Below, piece by piece: positions 24,440 to 36,975 of a stretch of DNA of 64,000 nucleotides. Where the stretch lies: positions 155,765,142-155,829,141 of the forward strand of contig NC_071354.1 in assembly GCF_943734655.1 (NCBI RefSeq), in the 5' to 3' direction. Position 1 is the stretch's first letter. The number at the start of each line of letters is the position of its first letter. The notes under the pieces were generated by a model. The model searched no databases. It was not told the origin of the DNA and saw only the letters and a program-made list of their open reading frames with translations. The DNA comes from Sabethes cyaneus (Eukaryota; Arthropoda; Insecta; Diptera; Culicidae). The translations under genes were made by a program, and so were the position numbers.

Positions 24440-24930
24440 TTTTCAACCAATCTAGCTCTAGAGCCAGGAAGTGCGAAGACTAGTTATAATTTGTCCTTGG
24501 ACAAGAGGCTTCATTCGCACCTCGAGCAAGTATCATTCTTATAACCAGCCCCGGCTAAAGACTTCATGGTCGGTAAAGCAGAGTTCAGCACAGAGTGAGG
24601 GTGTGTATATGTGTATGTATGTGTTCCTTACTACTTATGCATTGCCAATCTCGTTCCTAGAGTCAGGAAGCGGAACAAGCTATAATTTGCCCTTGAACAA
24701 GAGGCTTCATTCGCACCTCAAAGCAAGTACCATTCTTATAACTTGCCCTGGCAAGAGGCTTTCATTGTTAGTAAATGCAGAATGCAGCAGGAAGGATGTG
24801 GAGGGGCCTGAGAATAAACCCATGCTAAAGTCACTTAACATCGAATGGTCTGATTCTACTAAGATTCGAACCCACGACCACTCGCTTGTCAAGGCAGACT
24901 CGGTAACCTTGCGGCTACAGGGCCCCCCAT
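24440..24930 (-). mobile_element. tRNA-headed SINE, family C, with internal duplication
   Basis: Read on the minus strand it starts with an A-box-like TAGCCGCAAGGTTACC and B-box GGGTTCGAATCTTAG. The body then contains a block present twice (plus-strand 24445-24560 and 24650-24775), each with ACAAGAGGCTTCATTCGCAC and CATTCTTATAAC. Confidence 0.65.
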
Positions 24931-24936
24931 AAATTA

Positions 24937-25262
24937 CAAGTTAACAAGCTTTATGTCTATGGATCTAAAGCTTGCTAATCAGTTTTACCTGCAATTAATC
25001 GAACTTCAAAGTTGCGTTGAGTTCGCTGTATATAGCGCTAAGCAGCTTCTAAAAAAAAGTTGGCAAAAGTTTATAAAACAACACTTTCAGTTCTATTTTT
25101 ATACTTTTCTATTTTCTACCTCCGCCTCCTCCTAACTTTTGTAAAGGCGGTTCATACGATTAAGATGTACCATATAAAAAAAGCCTAATACTGACCACTG
25201 CTGGATTTGAACCCGAGCGTTCCTCGTTGCAAGCCTATCCTGATGTATTGCGCCATCTCTGA
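24937..25262 (-). mobile_element. tRNA-derived SINE, family B
   Basis: On the minus strand an A-box-like GATGGCGCAATACATCAGG and B-box GGGTTCAAATCC are followed by a body ending GAAGCTGCTTAGCGC, then AGTTCGATTAATT and ACATAAAGCTTGTTAAC. A full homologous copy lies at 56268-56545 on the plus strand. Confidence 0.7.
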
Positions 25263-25377
25263 CGCCGCTAGTGACATGAATTTTGCCGATGAGTTGTTCT
25301 TAAGTGTAAGTTCGTTTCGGGGCTGTGATAAATGAGAAATTAGCACATCGAGTAAAAACGATGCAAATCGCATATTC

Positions 25378-25460
25378 CAGCAACGGAGCAGTGGTATGCG
25401 TCTAAGTCACCGAAAAGAAGTACTCGAGTTCAAATCCCCGAGGTTTTGGTTGGTGGTGTG
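25378..25460 (+). repeat. tRNA-like sequence (SINE head or tRNA relic)
   Basis: It contains GAGCAGTGGTATGCGTC (A-box-like) and GAGTTCAAATCCCC (B-box-like) at tRNA spacing. I could not fold a full cloverleaf with paired acceptor ends, so I do not call a tRNA gene. Confidence 0.45.
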
Positions 25461-25462
25461 TG

Positions 25463-25804
25463 GTAGGTTACAATAAATTAATATTTATAAAAAAACAGTC
25501 GATTGTTAACCGAAATTAAAATGCCTTAGTTAATGAGAAATGTCATGAATCTACAAAACAGGAAGAAGTGGAAAAATATTCCCCAATCTTTTTTATTTTT
25601 AAAATTATTGGAGTTTCTTTTTGGGCTGAACAGTGGTCTATATAGCGACTTAAGTGAACTTTACAGTTCTGTTTACTTTGTATTTAAGTTACTAATTTAC
25701 TTTGTATTCCCTTCGAAGTTTAATCATCAAATACGAACTTGAAAGTACGGTTAATTACTTAAAAATTAAGTTGAATAGAGTTCTATTCATGATCATTTCG
25801 TTGG
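25463..25804. other. Intergenic with MITE-like end
   Basis: Segments such as GAACTTGAAAGTACGGTTAA resemble sequence inside the element at 55713-56581. The matching right terminus GGAACTTTTGGTTACTTGGG lies at about 25836-25855, suggesting a degraded copy whose left end I could not place. Confidence 0.4.
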
Positions 25805-25859
25805 CTGATTGAGCCAAAAAAAAAGCCTTTTATCGGAACTTTTGGTTACTTGGGGAAGC

Positions 25860-26880
25860 ATTACTTTCTTCAATTCTGCAAACAAAATTTTCTCCCGCAT
25901 CCGGTTTCTCAGATTGAGGCCGTTGCAGGAAACCTTTGTTGGCGAATATCAGTGCGGTTTGCGAGAGGGACGTTTCACGACGGATCAAATGTTCACCTTG
26001 CGACGAATCCTCCATAAATTCCGAGAATACAACTTGCAAACTCACCATTTGTTTCTAGACTTCAAGGCGGCGTACGATTTAGTTAAACGAAATGAGCTGT
26101 GGCAGATTATGCTTGGACATTGTTTTTCAACAAAGTACTACTCCTAATGGTTCAAAATCAAGCGTCAGGATAGCGAGTGAGACATCGGATTCGTTTGTGA
26201 AGTTAGATAGTTTGAAGCAAGGTGATGGACTATCGAATTTGTTGATTAACATTGTATTGGACCTTTGAAGTGGTTGCCAAATTTGTCTACCTTGGTACGT
26301 TAGTGACATATAACAACAATGTGAGTGATGGAGTGAAAAGGTGACTATCGGCTGCAAACAGCGCCTTCTACGGATTACGAAGCCAGCTGAGATCCTGTAG
26401 CCTGCAACTCCGTGCAAAACTCACCTTCTGTAAGGTGCCAATTCTCCCGGCGGTACTCTATGGTCACGAAGCGTGGACGTTGTATAAGAGCGACTGATGA
26501 GCTCTTGGCGTTTTGAGCGTAAGATCCTGCGATCAATTCTTGGCGGCAGGTTAGACGAAGGAATGTAGCGCAGACTCATGAATCATGAAATATACCAAGT
26601 GTACAAAGGTGCGGATATTGAGAAGTGACTGAAACACGACTGGCTACAATGGGCTGGCCACGTAGCAGGGATGCTGGATGAGAGACCAACGTAAACAATA
26701 TTTAGTAGAGAACCCGACTCAGACCCCGTACCCGTTGGATGAGCACTGTTCACGTGGATGCTAGAACAGCGGGTGTTGGGCGCGACTAGAGAGCGGCAGC
26801 TCAAGACCCAGAAACGGGAAGGCGTCTCCTGAATTCGGCATGGATTCGTTAAGCGGATTGTCGTCGAAGAAAAAAGTACC
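25860..26880 (+). mobile_element. Degraded RTE-like non-LTR retrotransposon
   Basis: The plus strand shows FVGEYQCGLREGRFTTDQMF and LFLDFKAAYDLVKRNELW (reverse transcriptase, about 25935-26100), then KFVYLGTLVTYNNNVSDGVK (about 26280) and PAVLYGHEAWTLYKSD (about 26450). It ends with a 3' region (CCTGAATTCGGCATGGATTC, about 26830) shared in inverse orientation with 15880-15920. Stops are frequent. Confidence 0.75.
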
Positions 26881-28200
26881 TATGTAATGCTTGCTACGAT
26901 TCTACCGATCGATAGAATGCCGCTAACGAAAATGTTTGAGAACGCTGCTTACGCTTACGGTTGGTTTAACCAATTTCAACGACTTCGCGATTTTAGCATC
27001 GGGCCACGTCGAATATTCGAAGTGGTTGTCAAAAATTAATTTTCGATTCGCGGCTTCCATGAAGTATAACTTTGAAACAAAATTAGTCGTGATGAACTGT
27101 TCAGCACTGAAAAGGAAACATTTGAAAACAAACTGTTGTCAAAATTTTCCAGATCCGACCACTAGGAGTGCAACAGTAAAATAAACAGTGCTTTTAGTCA
27201 GATATTAAATGAATCAAGCTTTATGCCACATTTTAGTTGAACGATAATTTTATTTCCATCGGCACATTATCGTGACATTACAGCTATCGTATCGCCCGCA
27301 GCGTATTAGTTCTATTGAAATTTTATTTTTATGCGTTCTTTAGAAGACCGGTTTCTCTGGCTTTTCCATGAGATAGAATGCGTCAGTCGCAAATTTTTCG
27401 CCTCATTCAATTTTATTAACGGCGACTGAAATTGGACCTAGACCAATCAAACCTAGCACCCTTCCTCTAGAAATTACTTACCACCATACGGCTCCATTCG
27501 TTACAATATAAATTACATTAAGGAGAAATGAGTCCTCATTGATTCAGTAAATTTCAAAAGCAGTTTTAACAAAAATTCTGCTCATGAAAATGTATTCTCT
27601 GTGTTCAGATTGGCAAAAAGAGTGCAGTGAATACATTTCTAAAAACAAAACTTTTGTTTTGGGCCCAAAAACTACTTCCGAAATTGGGCTTTCCGACGAA
27701 AAGTTAATGACTGCTCATTTCCCCTTAAAGAAATCTAACGTTATAAAAGGGGCTCGATACTTGCTGAGAAAATGAATTGAGTTTATTAGTTCACAAATAT
27801 TAACTTTTCACAACTAAGTCGAATTGTATATGTAACAATGCTCTGTAAGCCTTATTGAAAAAGTTTACTTTTCGAGTGAAATTGTAACATTTCCTCAGTG
27901 GAGAAGCAGAAGACAAAACTAGACAATAAAAGGACGGGATTTAAATTTCCAATATCGGTCACCTTGTTTATTTACAATAAATTAGTGGATGACGTTTTTA
28001 ACAAACATGTGGTCGTCGTTACCATCACATAGCAAAGGTAGAAAATTTACCATTCTAATTAACAATATACCCGAGCTGATGTCGAATGTAGCAAAATTTG
28101 CGAATTCTCTCTGAAAACCGATGATATCAAGATCGGCCGTTGCGCGATAATTAATTATCAAAACAATCTGTAAGGGTGTGACTGGCTTGGAGATATCGAG
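26881..28200. other. Upstream region of glutaminase, no gene seen
   Basis: A 63-codon open frame at 27584-27775 has no recognisable content. The last ~200 bp probably hold proximal regulatory sequence of the glutaminase promoter. Confidence 0.4.
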
Positions 28201-28205
28201 AGTAT

Positions 28206-28243
28206 TATAAAAGGACACCGTTTACCGTGCAACCGGCCCAGTC
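28206..28243 (+). promoter_or_regulatory. Glutaminase core promoter (TATA and Inr)
   Basis: TATAAAA at 28206-28212 is followed 34 bp later by an arthropod-type initiator CCCAGTCT with the likely start A at 28240. The spacing is typical of TATA promoters. The predicted 5' UTR is about 90 nt to the ATG at 28330. Confidence 0.65.
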
Positions 28244-28329
28244 TAACGATGTTCGAATCGAAGAGTGTTGTTTAAAAGCAAGCAATAGTGCGCGAATAGT
28301 GTTAACTGATTTGAGATATTATTAGTAGC

Positions 28330-31300
28330 ATGGATGCTCTTACGGATGGCGAACACACCGATCAGGAGGATGAGTCTTCCAAAGCGCGCGACAATGGAAT
28401 TCCACCGAAGCAGCGTGAAGCATTCGTTAAGCTTCTTGCTAATTTCATAAGGTGCGATTCGAAATACATTACTGAACTCGACAATTAGTAACCACATGAA
28501 AAAACAAACGTAGTGGAATTAGAATCTTGTTCTAAGAAGACTGCTTGTGAATATTTGGGCTAAATAAGTTATATTACATGATATGTCTTGACAATTAGAA
28601 GTCATGAACACGTGATATTGGGATTGTACAGTAAACGAACTATCGTTGTTTAGTTGCTCTTTACACGAGTAGTAAGTTGTAGTGCCGACGCTGGTTTCTA
28701 TGTGTTTTTGGAAACTAATAATACTCAAAAAGTCATACGACAGCTTTTACACATATTGGCTAGTAGTGATGATAACAATAGTGACGAATGTGATTTAATC
28801 ATTGTTGATTTCTGGGTATCAAACAAAATTGTCTCCTTAATGCACTGCGACAAAATGAGGCAAATGTTCCATTTAACCCATCTACCGCAAGCGCGCCTAA
28901 TTCTGTGCATCGTTCCTAATTCTGCGCACCCCACATTTCAGCCAAAACTGCCAAATTATTACAAACTGCTATCTTCATTAACGCATCTTACGAAATATGT
29001 GTACAAGCGGTTCTTAATTTAAGATTGGTTTAGTTAATAATTTAAAAAATTTGTAGCGCAGAATTAGGAACCATGCACAGAATTACGCGCACTTACGGTA
29101 CTTTCAGATAAGCGTGTTGAGATTAATACTTCCAATCTTTTCCAGTGCTTAAGATGGGGAGGACTTCTAAGACACTCAACAGTAGTTTATCATCATTCTA
29201 AAAACTGCTTCGCGATTTAAAAAAATTTCGATGTCTTTCTTCGACACATTTTGAATGATTAGCATACCATATCGCAGTAATGTCTAGAAAATTATTCCCG
29301 ATCTGTTCGGCAAGCAATCCTTATGTGTTAGTAAATACTATGTAGAAGAGTACTGACGGCTGCCACTAATCACAAAGACACGAGGATTACACCGGCGCAC
29401 TATATTATAGTAAATAGCCCCAGTATTGTGAGGTTGAGATTTTAGTGGAAAAGTTCTGTTTCATGTAATAGGCCAATTAAGTCGTTTTAGGTCAATTAAA
29501 AAACTAATCACATTAAAAATACATTTTGCCCATTCGAGTAGATACTGCACGTAAGCTTATACGCAGGTATTTTTCAAATAATTCAGTGGTTTTTGATACG
29601 CATTTAATGACTCATGTTTCCTCATTGAGAAGAAGAAGCTGTAAAAGTCAATAGGAGCGTAGCTTCGCCTCGCAGTTGTTCTGTACTCCCCAACAAACAT
29701 TTTTGTTGAATAACAGCTTATCAAGCGCTTGTTTATTGGATATTAGCTGAATAATGGTTGAATAAACTGCTCTTCAAATAAAACTTCAAATAAACGCAAC
29801 AGCTGTTTGCGAAGTCTATCGAATTAAAAACTGGAAGTCAAGTTCCAGGAAGTCAAGTTTATGTTAAGACCTACATAGTATGAAAGCTTTGCATGGCGTT
29901 CAGTGCCTCAGCAGAATCAGTTTTTTAGGAGTTTTTAAAAGTTTTTTAAGAGCTAAATTTAAAGAGATGCTAAAGAGATGATTCTTTCAATTTAATTGTA
30001 CTGTTTATTTTCCCATGAGATGTAGGTATTTCGTTTTCGACTTTAATTTGACCAATTTAAAGTAACTGCCTATAGTTAATGCGCATGCATTTTTTCAATA
30101 AAAATTAAACTATTTTCAATAAGACAAGGCGCAATAATTTTTTGACGATTTAGATGTTTCTCAATGATAAATTAAGCATTATCTGATAATGTCAATTTAT
30201 ATTATCCCTCACAAGCTTTCACTCTAAGAGATATTTATCCATGGTTAAGATGTAAGTATTCCGCAGGGATGGAAAATGTGTTAATTACATAGATTAAAAA
30301 TTAGACTTATTAATTTCTAAAATACTATTGTTTGCAGTTACCGAACTGCACATTTCAATCACAATTAACCTCGATCAACGTATTATTTTCAGACAACGGG
30401 ATACCGACAAGAAGCAGACGGAAGAACTGCTCTTTGAAATGTTCAAAAATGAGGACACCGGACTGCTCAACATTGGAAAATTTTTAGCGGTAGTTTTGAC
30501 CAAAAGAAATCTTTGTTTCAGTTAATCTTAACCGACTTTCTATCCCGTAGGCCCTCCGAACCACCGGAATTCGCCGTAACGATCCGCGCATAGGTGAAAT
30601 GATGGAAAATTTGAAGAAAATTCACAAGCTGAACAACTACGATGGAGGTTCACCCCTAACGCAGCATCTTAACGCGGAAACGTTCAAAGCCGTAATAGCA
30701 CCGAACATTGTGCTCATCGCACGTGCCTTTCGGCATCAGTTTGTTATTCCGGATTTTCACGGCTTCACCAAGGACATCGAGGACGTGTACTGGAAGTGTA
30801 AAAGCAATACCGATGGTAAGGTGGCAAGCTACATTCCGCAGCTGGCTCGGGTCAATCCTGATTACTGGGGAGTAAGCATATGCACGATCGATGGTCAAAG
30901 GTTTTCGATCGGTGATTCCACCGTTCCTTTCACGCTGCAAAGCTGCAGTAAACCACTTACTTATGCGATTGCTCTGGAGAAGTTGGGCTCGAATGTTGTT
31001 CATCAGTACGTTGGACAGGAACCAAGCGGAAGAAATTTCAACGAATTAGTTCTAGATCACAACAAAAAACCACATAACCCGATGATTAATGCCGGATCAA
31101 TTTTAACTTGTTCGCTGTTGAAAACTCTAGTGCATCCGGAGATGACGTTGGCTGAGAAGTTTGATTTTACCCAGTCATGGTTCAGTCGTATGGCAGGTGG
31201 AGAACCTTTGGGTTTTAACAATGCAGTATTTTTATCGGAACGAGAAGCCGCTGATCGAAATTATGCGTTGGGATTTTACATGCGTGAGCATAAGTGTTAT

Positions 31301-32155
31301 CCTGAAAAAGCAAACTTAAGAGAGTGTATGGATTTTTACTTCCAATGTTGCTCGATGGAAGCGAACTGTGAAACACTTTCGATAGTAGCTTCTACGCTGG
31401 CCAACGGAGGTATTTGTCCATTGACGGAAGAGAAAGTTCTGCAATCAGAAAATGTTCGGGATGTCCTGTCGCTAATGCACTCCTGTGGAATGTATGATTT
31501 TTCAGGACAGTTTGCCTTCAAAGTTGGACTACCGGCCAAATCGGGAGTTAGCGGCGGTGTAATGTTGGTAATACCGAATGTTATGGGAATATTCATGTGG
31601 TCTCCACCACTGGACCCCCTTGGAAACAGTTGCAGAGGCGTACAGTTTTGTGAGGAGCTTGTGAACATATTTAACTTTCATCTATACGATAATTTGAAGC
31701 ACGACTCAAACAAAAAGGACCCTCGCCGACATCGTTATGAAACCAAAGGCTTATCGGTAGTTAATCTACTTTTTTCGGCTGCTAGTGGTGATGTGACTGC
31801 TTTACGGAGACACAAACTGTCCGGAATGGACATAACTCTGTCGGACTATGACGGTCGAACGGCACTGCATTTAGCGTGCTCTGAAGGACATCTGGAGTGC
31901 GTGAGGTTCCTACTGGAGCATTGTGGAGTGCCGCACGACGCTAAGGATCGCTGGGGAAATCGACCGGTTGATGAAGCTGAAACGTTTGGCCATGAAGATG
32001 TGGTGAGTTTTCTGAAAGAATGGGACGAAAAAGTGGAGTTGGTTAAAAAACTAGGCAACGATCCGGGCTATAATTCCGACCAGGATAGTCTGAAAAGTGA
32101 TTCTTCAGGTTCGGAAAAGAGCAAATCGAAGCACCCAACAGAGATTCTTAAGTAA
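28330..32155 (+). CDS. GLS: Glutaminase, kidney/liver type (GLS)
   Basis: It hydrolyses glutamine to glutamate and ammonia, normally in mitochondria. Exons 28330-28451, 30393-30489 and 30551-32155 join to 607 aa, against 669 for human GLS KGA. Introns are GT-AG. The active site is intact: Ser204 and Lys207 in QSCSKPLTY (human S286/K289), Tyr168 in VASYIPQLA, NPMINAGSI, SEREAADRNYALGFY and GMYDFSGQFAF, with the lid Val in PAKSGVSGG. Two ankyrin repeats span roughly residues 505-565 (RTALHLACSEGHLECVRFLL). The tail is Ser/Lys-rich. The N-terminus (MDALTDGEHTDQEDESSK) is acidic and does not look like a mitochondrial transit peptide, so this may be one of several first exons. The 1.9-kb first intron holds a MITE and a SINE. 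Confidence 0.93.
28885..29098. mobile_element. TA-type MITE in glutaminase intron 1
   Basis: Inverted termini of about 44 bp run CCGCAAGCGCGCCTAATTCT, then GTGCATCGTTCC and TAATTCTGCGC, mirrored at the right. TA dinucleotides flank at 28883-28884 and 29099-29100. An open frame running across the left terminus (28654-29022) is therefore not a gene. Confidence 0.8.
29627..29862 (+). mobile_element. SINE family A interrupted by a MITE
   Basis: The left part (AGTCAATAGGAGCGTAGC) and right part (TGCGAAGTCTATCGAATTAA) match the SINE consensus. Between them at about 29688-29805 is a MITE-like insert with CATTTTTGTTGAATAACAGC and CTTATCAAGCGC, related in opposite orientation to 41060-41165 and 49585-49675. 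It lies in glutaminase intron 1. Confidence 0.6.
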
Positions 32156-32508
32156 TTTTTTAGGCTCACAACGATGTAACTTTGTTTTTTTGCCAAGAAG
32201 TTTACTTTATTACACCTTTATTGTTAAGGGTGATTTAAAACAGTTTGAAAAAATTCACTTCAATTTAACTCGTTCAGTATCAGGCGTTTTCCGGTGACGT
32301 TTTTTGTAACATGTCCTATGTTATTGTTGATACATCGATTGTTTTATAATATACCTTAATAGCTCAATCTCAATCTCAATCAATATCTTCTATTCAGTGT
32401 TCTCAGCAAAGTGAAACAAAACAAGTTCATGTTGCGTTATTAAGACGCTGGCACCGAATGGATTAATATTTACTTTTAAATTAAGACTGTCGTTAATTAT
32501 ATAAGGAC

Positions 32509-32514
32509 AATAAA
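32509..32514 (+). terminator. Polyadenylation signal of glutaminase
   Basis: An AATAAA lies about 350 bp after the stop codon, giving a 3' UTR of normal length. Confidence 0.5.
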
Positions 32515-34082
32515 CAATAATTGTACAGAATAGTAAAAACAATTATAGTTCAATCTCGGTTAGTCTTGTTAGTTTAATTTCTCTTTTAATTTTAAAATTA
32601 GAGATTCTGCAATACAATGAGGTAGATTGGCATGATCGAGTTGTAGCTATGAAATATAATTTATTCAAAACAAAACTAAAATAGCCCGCCATGAAAATAT
32701 ACATAAGTAGTTTTACTCTGCTAAGAGTAAATACAATATTTAGAATCAATACAAATGATCGAAGTAATGAGACAATAATCGTAACGAATAACTGAAACAA
32801 TAAACTAAACAGTCTATTAAATGTAACAATGTATGCACCAAATATTTTTCAATTACAGAAGTATATGTCACTTAGATACGGAACTTTTCTACATGTCCTT
32901 CAATGCAATTGAAAAGGATCCGCCTAAACTCAAAATAGATTTACGTTTCGGTTGAAAATGAATTATTTTGTTCTGCATTCATTATTCTATAGTCTTTCTT
33001 GATCTGCAAAGCGCAATCGGTATTGTTGCTTATGAAATTCGAAAGTATTTTCGTTAATTAGATCTTTTGATTGGCGCAAAATTCCTCAAAACAAAATGGG
33101 CTAAAATGCTCAGAATTAGCAGGTTTAACTCAGAAAAGCTAAACTTATAAATTTTTATTTTACTTCCTGGTGAATGACCAATTGGTTAAAACCACATTAA
33201 AAAAATAATAAAATAATATTTTACTTCCATAAAGCGATTTTGTGTTATGAATGCCATACATGTACACGAAAATTATTCCTTTCCTCATTTCAAGAAAAAC
33301 AATCACATGAAAACCTGTACATGAAAATGATTTGGTGCAAAATCTGTGCAAATTGTGTCAATTATATGAATACCTAGCTGAATTGGAATGTGTGTCGTGA
33401 AAACTATAATTATTGTAATCAAAAGCTGTAAAGTGTTGATCACTCAAATAAAATGTTACTGAAAGCTGCACACCTTCTGCAATCTCTATGCACAATCATT
33501 ACGCACTGGTGAGTCAAATTTCCTGATTAGTTTCAGTAATTATAATTGTTTGTGTACCTTCAGAGTCTGCGTCCAACACCACCTCCATTTAATTCGATCT
33601 AATGGGGTCGCCTTATTATTTATGGATAAGAGAAAACAACAGCTGAATTATTCATTTGGAGGAAAAGTGTTAATGATTTTTTTTTATTTTATTTGCTAGT
33701 AGTGTAATGCATTGCATACTAAGTCTTGTTAAGATATAATATTTTATGTTTTATGAGCGTGTTCATTCAAAAGTAGAATTATTTTAACACATTCTGCCGT
33801 GTGGTAAGACAAGTGATTCATGACTTCCGGTACTAAAATCAACATATAAAATTTTAATAGTCTTCAAGTCAGCACTTGTGAACACACAATATGAAATAGA
33901 ATAGTTACTCTTAAGTACTTTATGTAATCAAATATTCAAAATCTTTGATTGATTTACTTTTTGCCACAATTACGACCTCGAGATGCTTTCAAAACGCGTA
34001 ACATTTAAATATAGTCCGGATCCAACTGTATTTAGTATTTGTATTTCCAACTGTATATTCAAACACGCACAAAAGATATGTA
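32515..34082. other. Intergenic, nothing recognised
   Basis: Strongly AT-rich sequence without terminal repeats, conserved frames or RNA genes. Confidence 0.45.
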
Positions 34083-34951
34083 GGGGAAGACTGTCCAAAA
34101 CGCACCGGGGGGATAGAATGGCCCATGTTATTAATTGTTTAATAACGCGGAAACTATTTGGTAAAATTATGAATGTGCATTTTATTTTGGTGTAAAACAA
34201 GCTAATTCATAATTGCGTAGAATGTAACAGCATCAAACATAACCACATCCAATAAAATCAAGCGATTATCCGTGATCTCATTTCACATGTAAGAAACCAC
34301 GGTTTTCTCTAAGCTTTTACCACTAGTCGGTATGCAAATTTCATAATAAATACAGTCTATCTAATTGGTATACTGTCATACTCGATGATTCATCACAAAA
34401 ACGGCATTAACTAGGCATGTTTTTCACATATATTGCAAACAACTTCAAAATTCAAAACTGGGGTAGAATGCATCACAGCTGGATCGAACAGTTATAAAAT
34501 ATTTTTAATTTGCAGTACATCTTTTGTTTCGAATTATTTATTAAAAATGTACCAATATTATGTATTGTATAGGACTTAGAATTTACCTTAAATTTGTTTG
34601 TATATAACAAACGCTATAACGAACGCTTCCGCCATTTCGGCAGCCTAGTTTTAGGAGTTTATACATCACGTGATTGAATGTAAATTTTTTGGTTGCGTTT
34701 AACGCATAGCTGGGCAAACTTGGTGCGTTTTGTCCACGGGCTTTGGCGTTCTGCCTTACATAATGATTTTGACTCTTGCCAAAAATCGTCAAAAATAACA
34801 AAAAATACTGGTTTTTGTTAGAAAATTTCACCAGGAGTAAGTATAAAAAAGATCCCAAAGTCTTCTAGAAGTTGAAAAACGTGGAACAAACACGCCGTTG
34901 CTCTGCAAAATGATGTTTTGCTTAAGCGGTGCATTCTGCACCACTTTACCC
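34083..34951. mobile_element. TA-flanked TIR element, ~870 bp
   Basis: The left end GGGGAAGACTGTCCAAAACG and the complement of the right end GGGTAAAGTGGTGCAGAATG are diverged inverted repeats, both followed by CACC. TA flanks both sides (34081-34082 and 34952-34953). Internal phrases such as GGGGTAGAATGCATCAC repeat the terminal motif. No transposase is left. Confidence 0.55.
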
Positions 34952-34953
34952 TA

Positions 34954-35159
34954 CACGAAAATTTAACATTATGTGTTGACAAACGCAAAGAGCACAATGA
35001 TAAATTTTCATGAGCATATCTTTTGTTTTGAGCATAAAAACTGCTTTTGAAATCTCAGAAATCAATGACGCGTATTTGAAACTTAAGGTACGGGTCAATG
35101 TCTTTTTTTAGTGAGGAAAAGCTCTATGCCCGGCACACTAATGATGATATTCATCATGA
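34954..35159. other. Spacer between the TIR element and the R1-like element
   Basis: Nothing recognised in this short AT-rich stretch. Confidence 0.4.
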
Positions 35160-36113
35160 AGCATGGTGTGGGACTCTAACCAACTAAAAACCACACTGCT
35201 CTTGGCCTGAAATCCCCCCAGGACCGCTACAAGGCGACTACTTCTGGGAGAGGCTGTGCTTATGTACTGCTCCAATAACGGTGCTCCTGCTACCCGTCGA
35301 GACGTGTACCGATTTGGGAGTGTCTACCGTCATAATGTGCACCCCGTCACGGCCACCGTTACGGGGCTTTGTTCCCTTCGACATATGTACTGATTGGGAA
35401 GTGCCCAACACCACGACGCGCTCTCCGTCACAGTCACCCTCGCAGGGTTCTCCGCCAGTTATGAACATTTGTCCAATATGGGTACAGGGATTATTTAGGG
35501 TATGATACCCATCCCCACACATATGAATCCGGTCAAGGGTTTTACAATGCCCAGAATCGCATTGCTTTGGATTAAGATGTTATATGCGACCCAAGGACGT
35601 TTGTTCAATTGACTACATGTTAGCATGTACTACATGACTGGATGTTAGCACTGTTGGATATCTGATGCTAAGTGGTGCCGCTGGAACACTGTTCAGCACT
35701 CGATGTTCGCTGCAGATCGGACAAGATTTGTGTTATCACCCTGTTGGCAACCTTCCATATGTTATCACCTCTACACATTTCCCTGACTATATTATCTGCG
35801 TTAAGAGATGGCAGCTTGCGTCGCGCAGTCGCGAATCTTGGACAGACGAAGACTACATGCTCTGGTGTTTCCTCCTCATTATCGCACTCGGGACACAGGG
35901 GGACCTTGCATGCTCAAACCGATTCAGGTACTGCCTGAAGCAACCGTGCCCTGATAGGACTTGCATCAGATAGAAGTTCACTTTTCCGTGCTTCCTGTTG
36001 ACCCAAGTGACCAGGTTCAGTATCAGGCTGTGGATCCATTCTCCATTCGTAGCAGTGTTCCACTCTTGTTGCCACTTGGCTATCGACTCTGCTCTCATCC
36101 GTCTGCGTATTCA
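35160..36113 (-). mobile_element. R1/I-like non-LTR element, C-terminus and 3' UTR
   Basis: On the minus strand, RAESIAKWQQEWNTATNGEW (about 36098) then NLVTWVNRKHGKVNFYLMQV and LSGHGCFRQYLNRFEHA form the region just before the C-terminal Cys/His motif of R1-type elements. The Cys-rich part is frameshifted. A GC-richer 3' UTR with repeated GGTAGACACTCCCAAATCGG-like phrases follows down to about 35160. Confidence 0.7.
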
Positions 36114-36960
36114 TCTAGTACCTTTCCGCCTATAACCTTCACTGTCTTCGGCTGGTGTAATGCAAATAGGGATCATTTCTGCGATAACACAAGCTGCTTC
36201 CGACGAAATGATTCGGTAGGCAGTAGTAACTCGTATGGTAGGCAGTAGCAACTCTTAGTATCGAGCAGGATACGCTAGCCAGAAGACGCCTCTTGCTGCT
36301 GCTTGGACCAGCACTGTTCGGCAGTGCTACTGTCTACATTACTGTCTACAGTAATCTCTATATCTTTCTATTAGCAATTTATAAAATATTTTGTTAAAAA
36401 AATACACTTTTCAATTGATTTTTTTTCGGGGTGCCTGCAGAGTGCTGTTGGTAGAAGTTTTTGTTTTTTGTAAATAAAATAAAGTACTTTCCGAAGTTGC
36501 TCAAAATTGAAAAAAAAATTGAATAGCGCGAATTTTTTTTTCTAAGATATTTTATAACACATTAAATATGCATCATAGCGAAAAACAGTCTTCAGGGAAA
36601 AAGTGTATTTTAATATACTGAATAACTTTGTAGAACATTTGAAAGCACTAAAACAATCGTGTGCAAAGTTATTGAGCCGAATTGATTTTTAAATATTCTT
36701 TTTAAACGAACCTTTATATTTTGCAACCAGTGAGAGATAGATAGTTACTATATTCAGCAAAAATGCTCATTTTAGTATGTTCTATAAGTCTTCTAAAACA
36801 ATATTTTTGGGCCCAATAAAAAAACAAAAGTTTGTATCGCCCTAATAGGTGAATTCACGGTCATACTAATAGTGCAAAAAGATGCGCTATATTTTATTAC
36901 TAAACTTCTTCAGAGAAGAAAGCTTTTTCCAAATTAAATTCTACTATTAATATTTATTCC
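36114..36960. other. Intergenic, nothing recognised
   Basis: AT-rich with A and T runs. The stretch around 36480-36720 reads like a widespread AT repeat, but I could not find its ends. Confidence 0.4.
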
Positions 36961-36975
36961 CGACAGCTATGTATT

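Noticed and set aside
24853..25445. True tRNA genes
   Set aside because: A and B boxes are present, but the acceptor stems do not pair and the sequences continue into SINE bodies.
28654..29022. 122-codon open frame
   Set aside because: It runs into the left inverted repeat of the MITE at 28885-29098 and lies in a glutaminase intron. No recognisable content.
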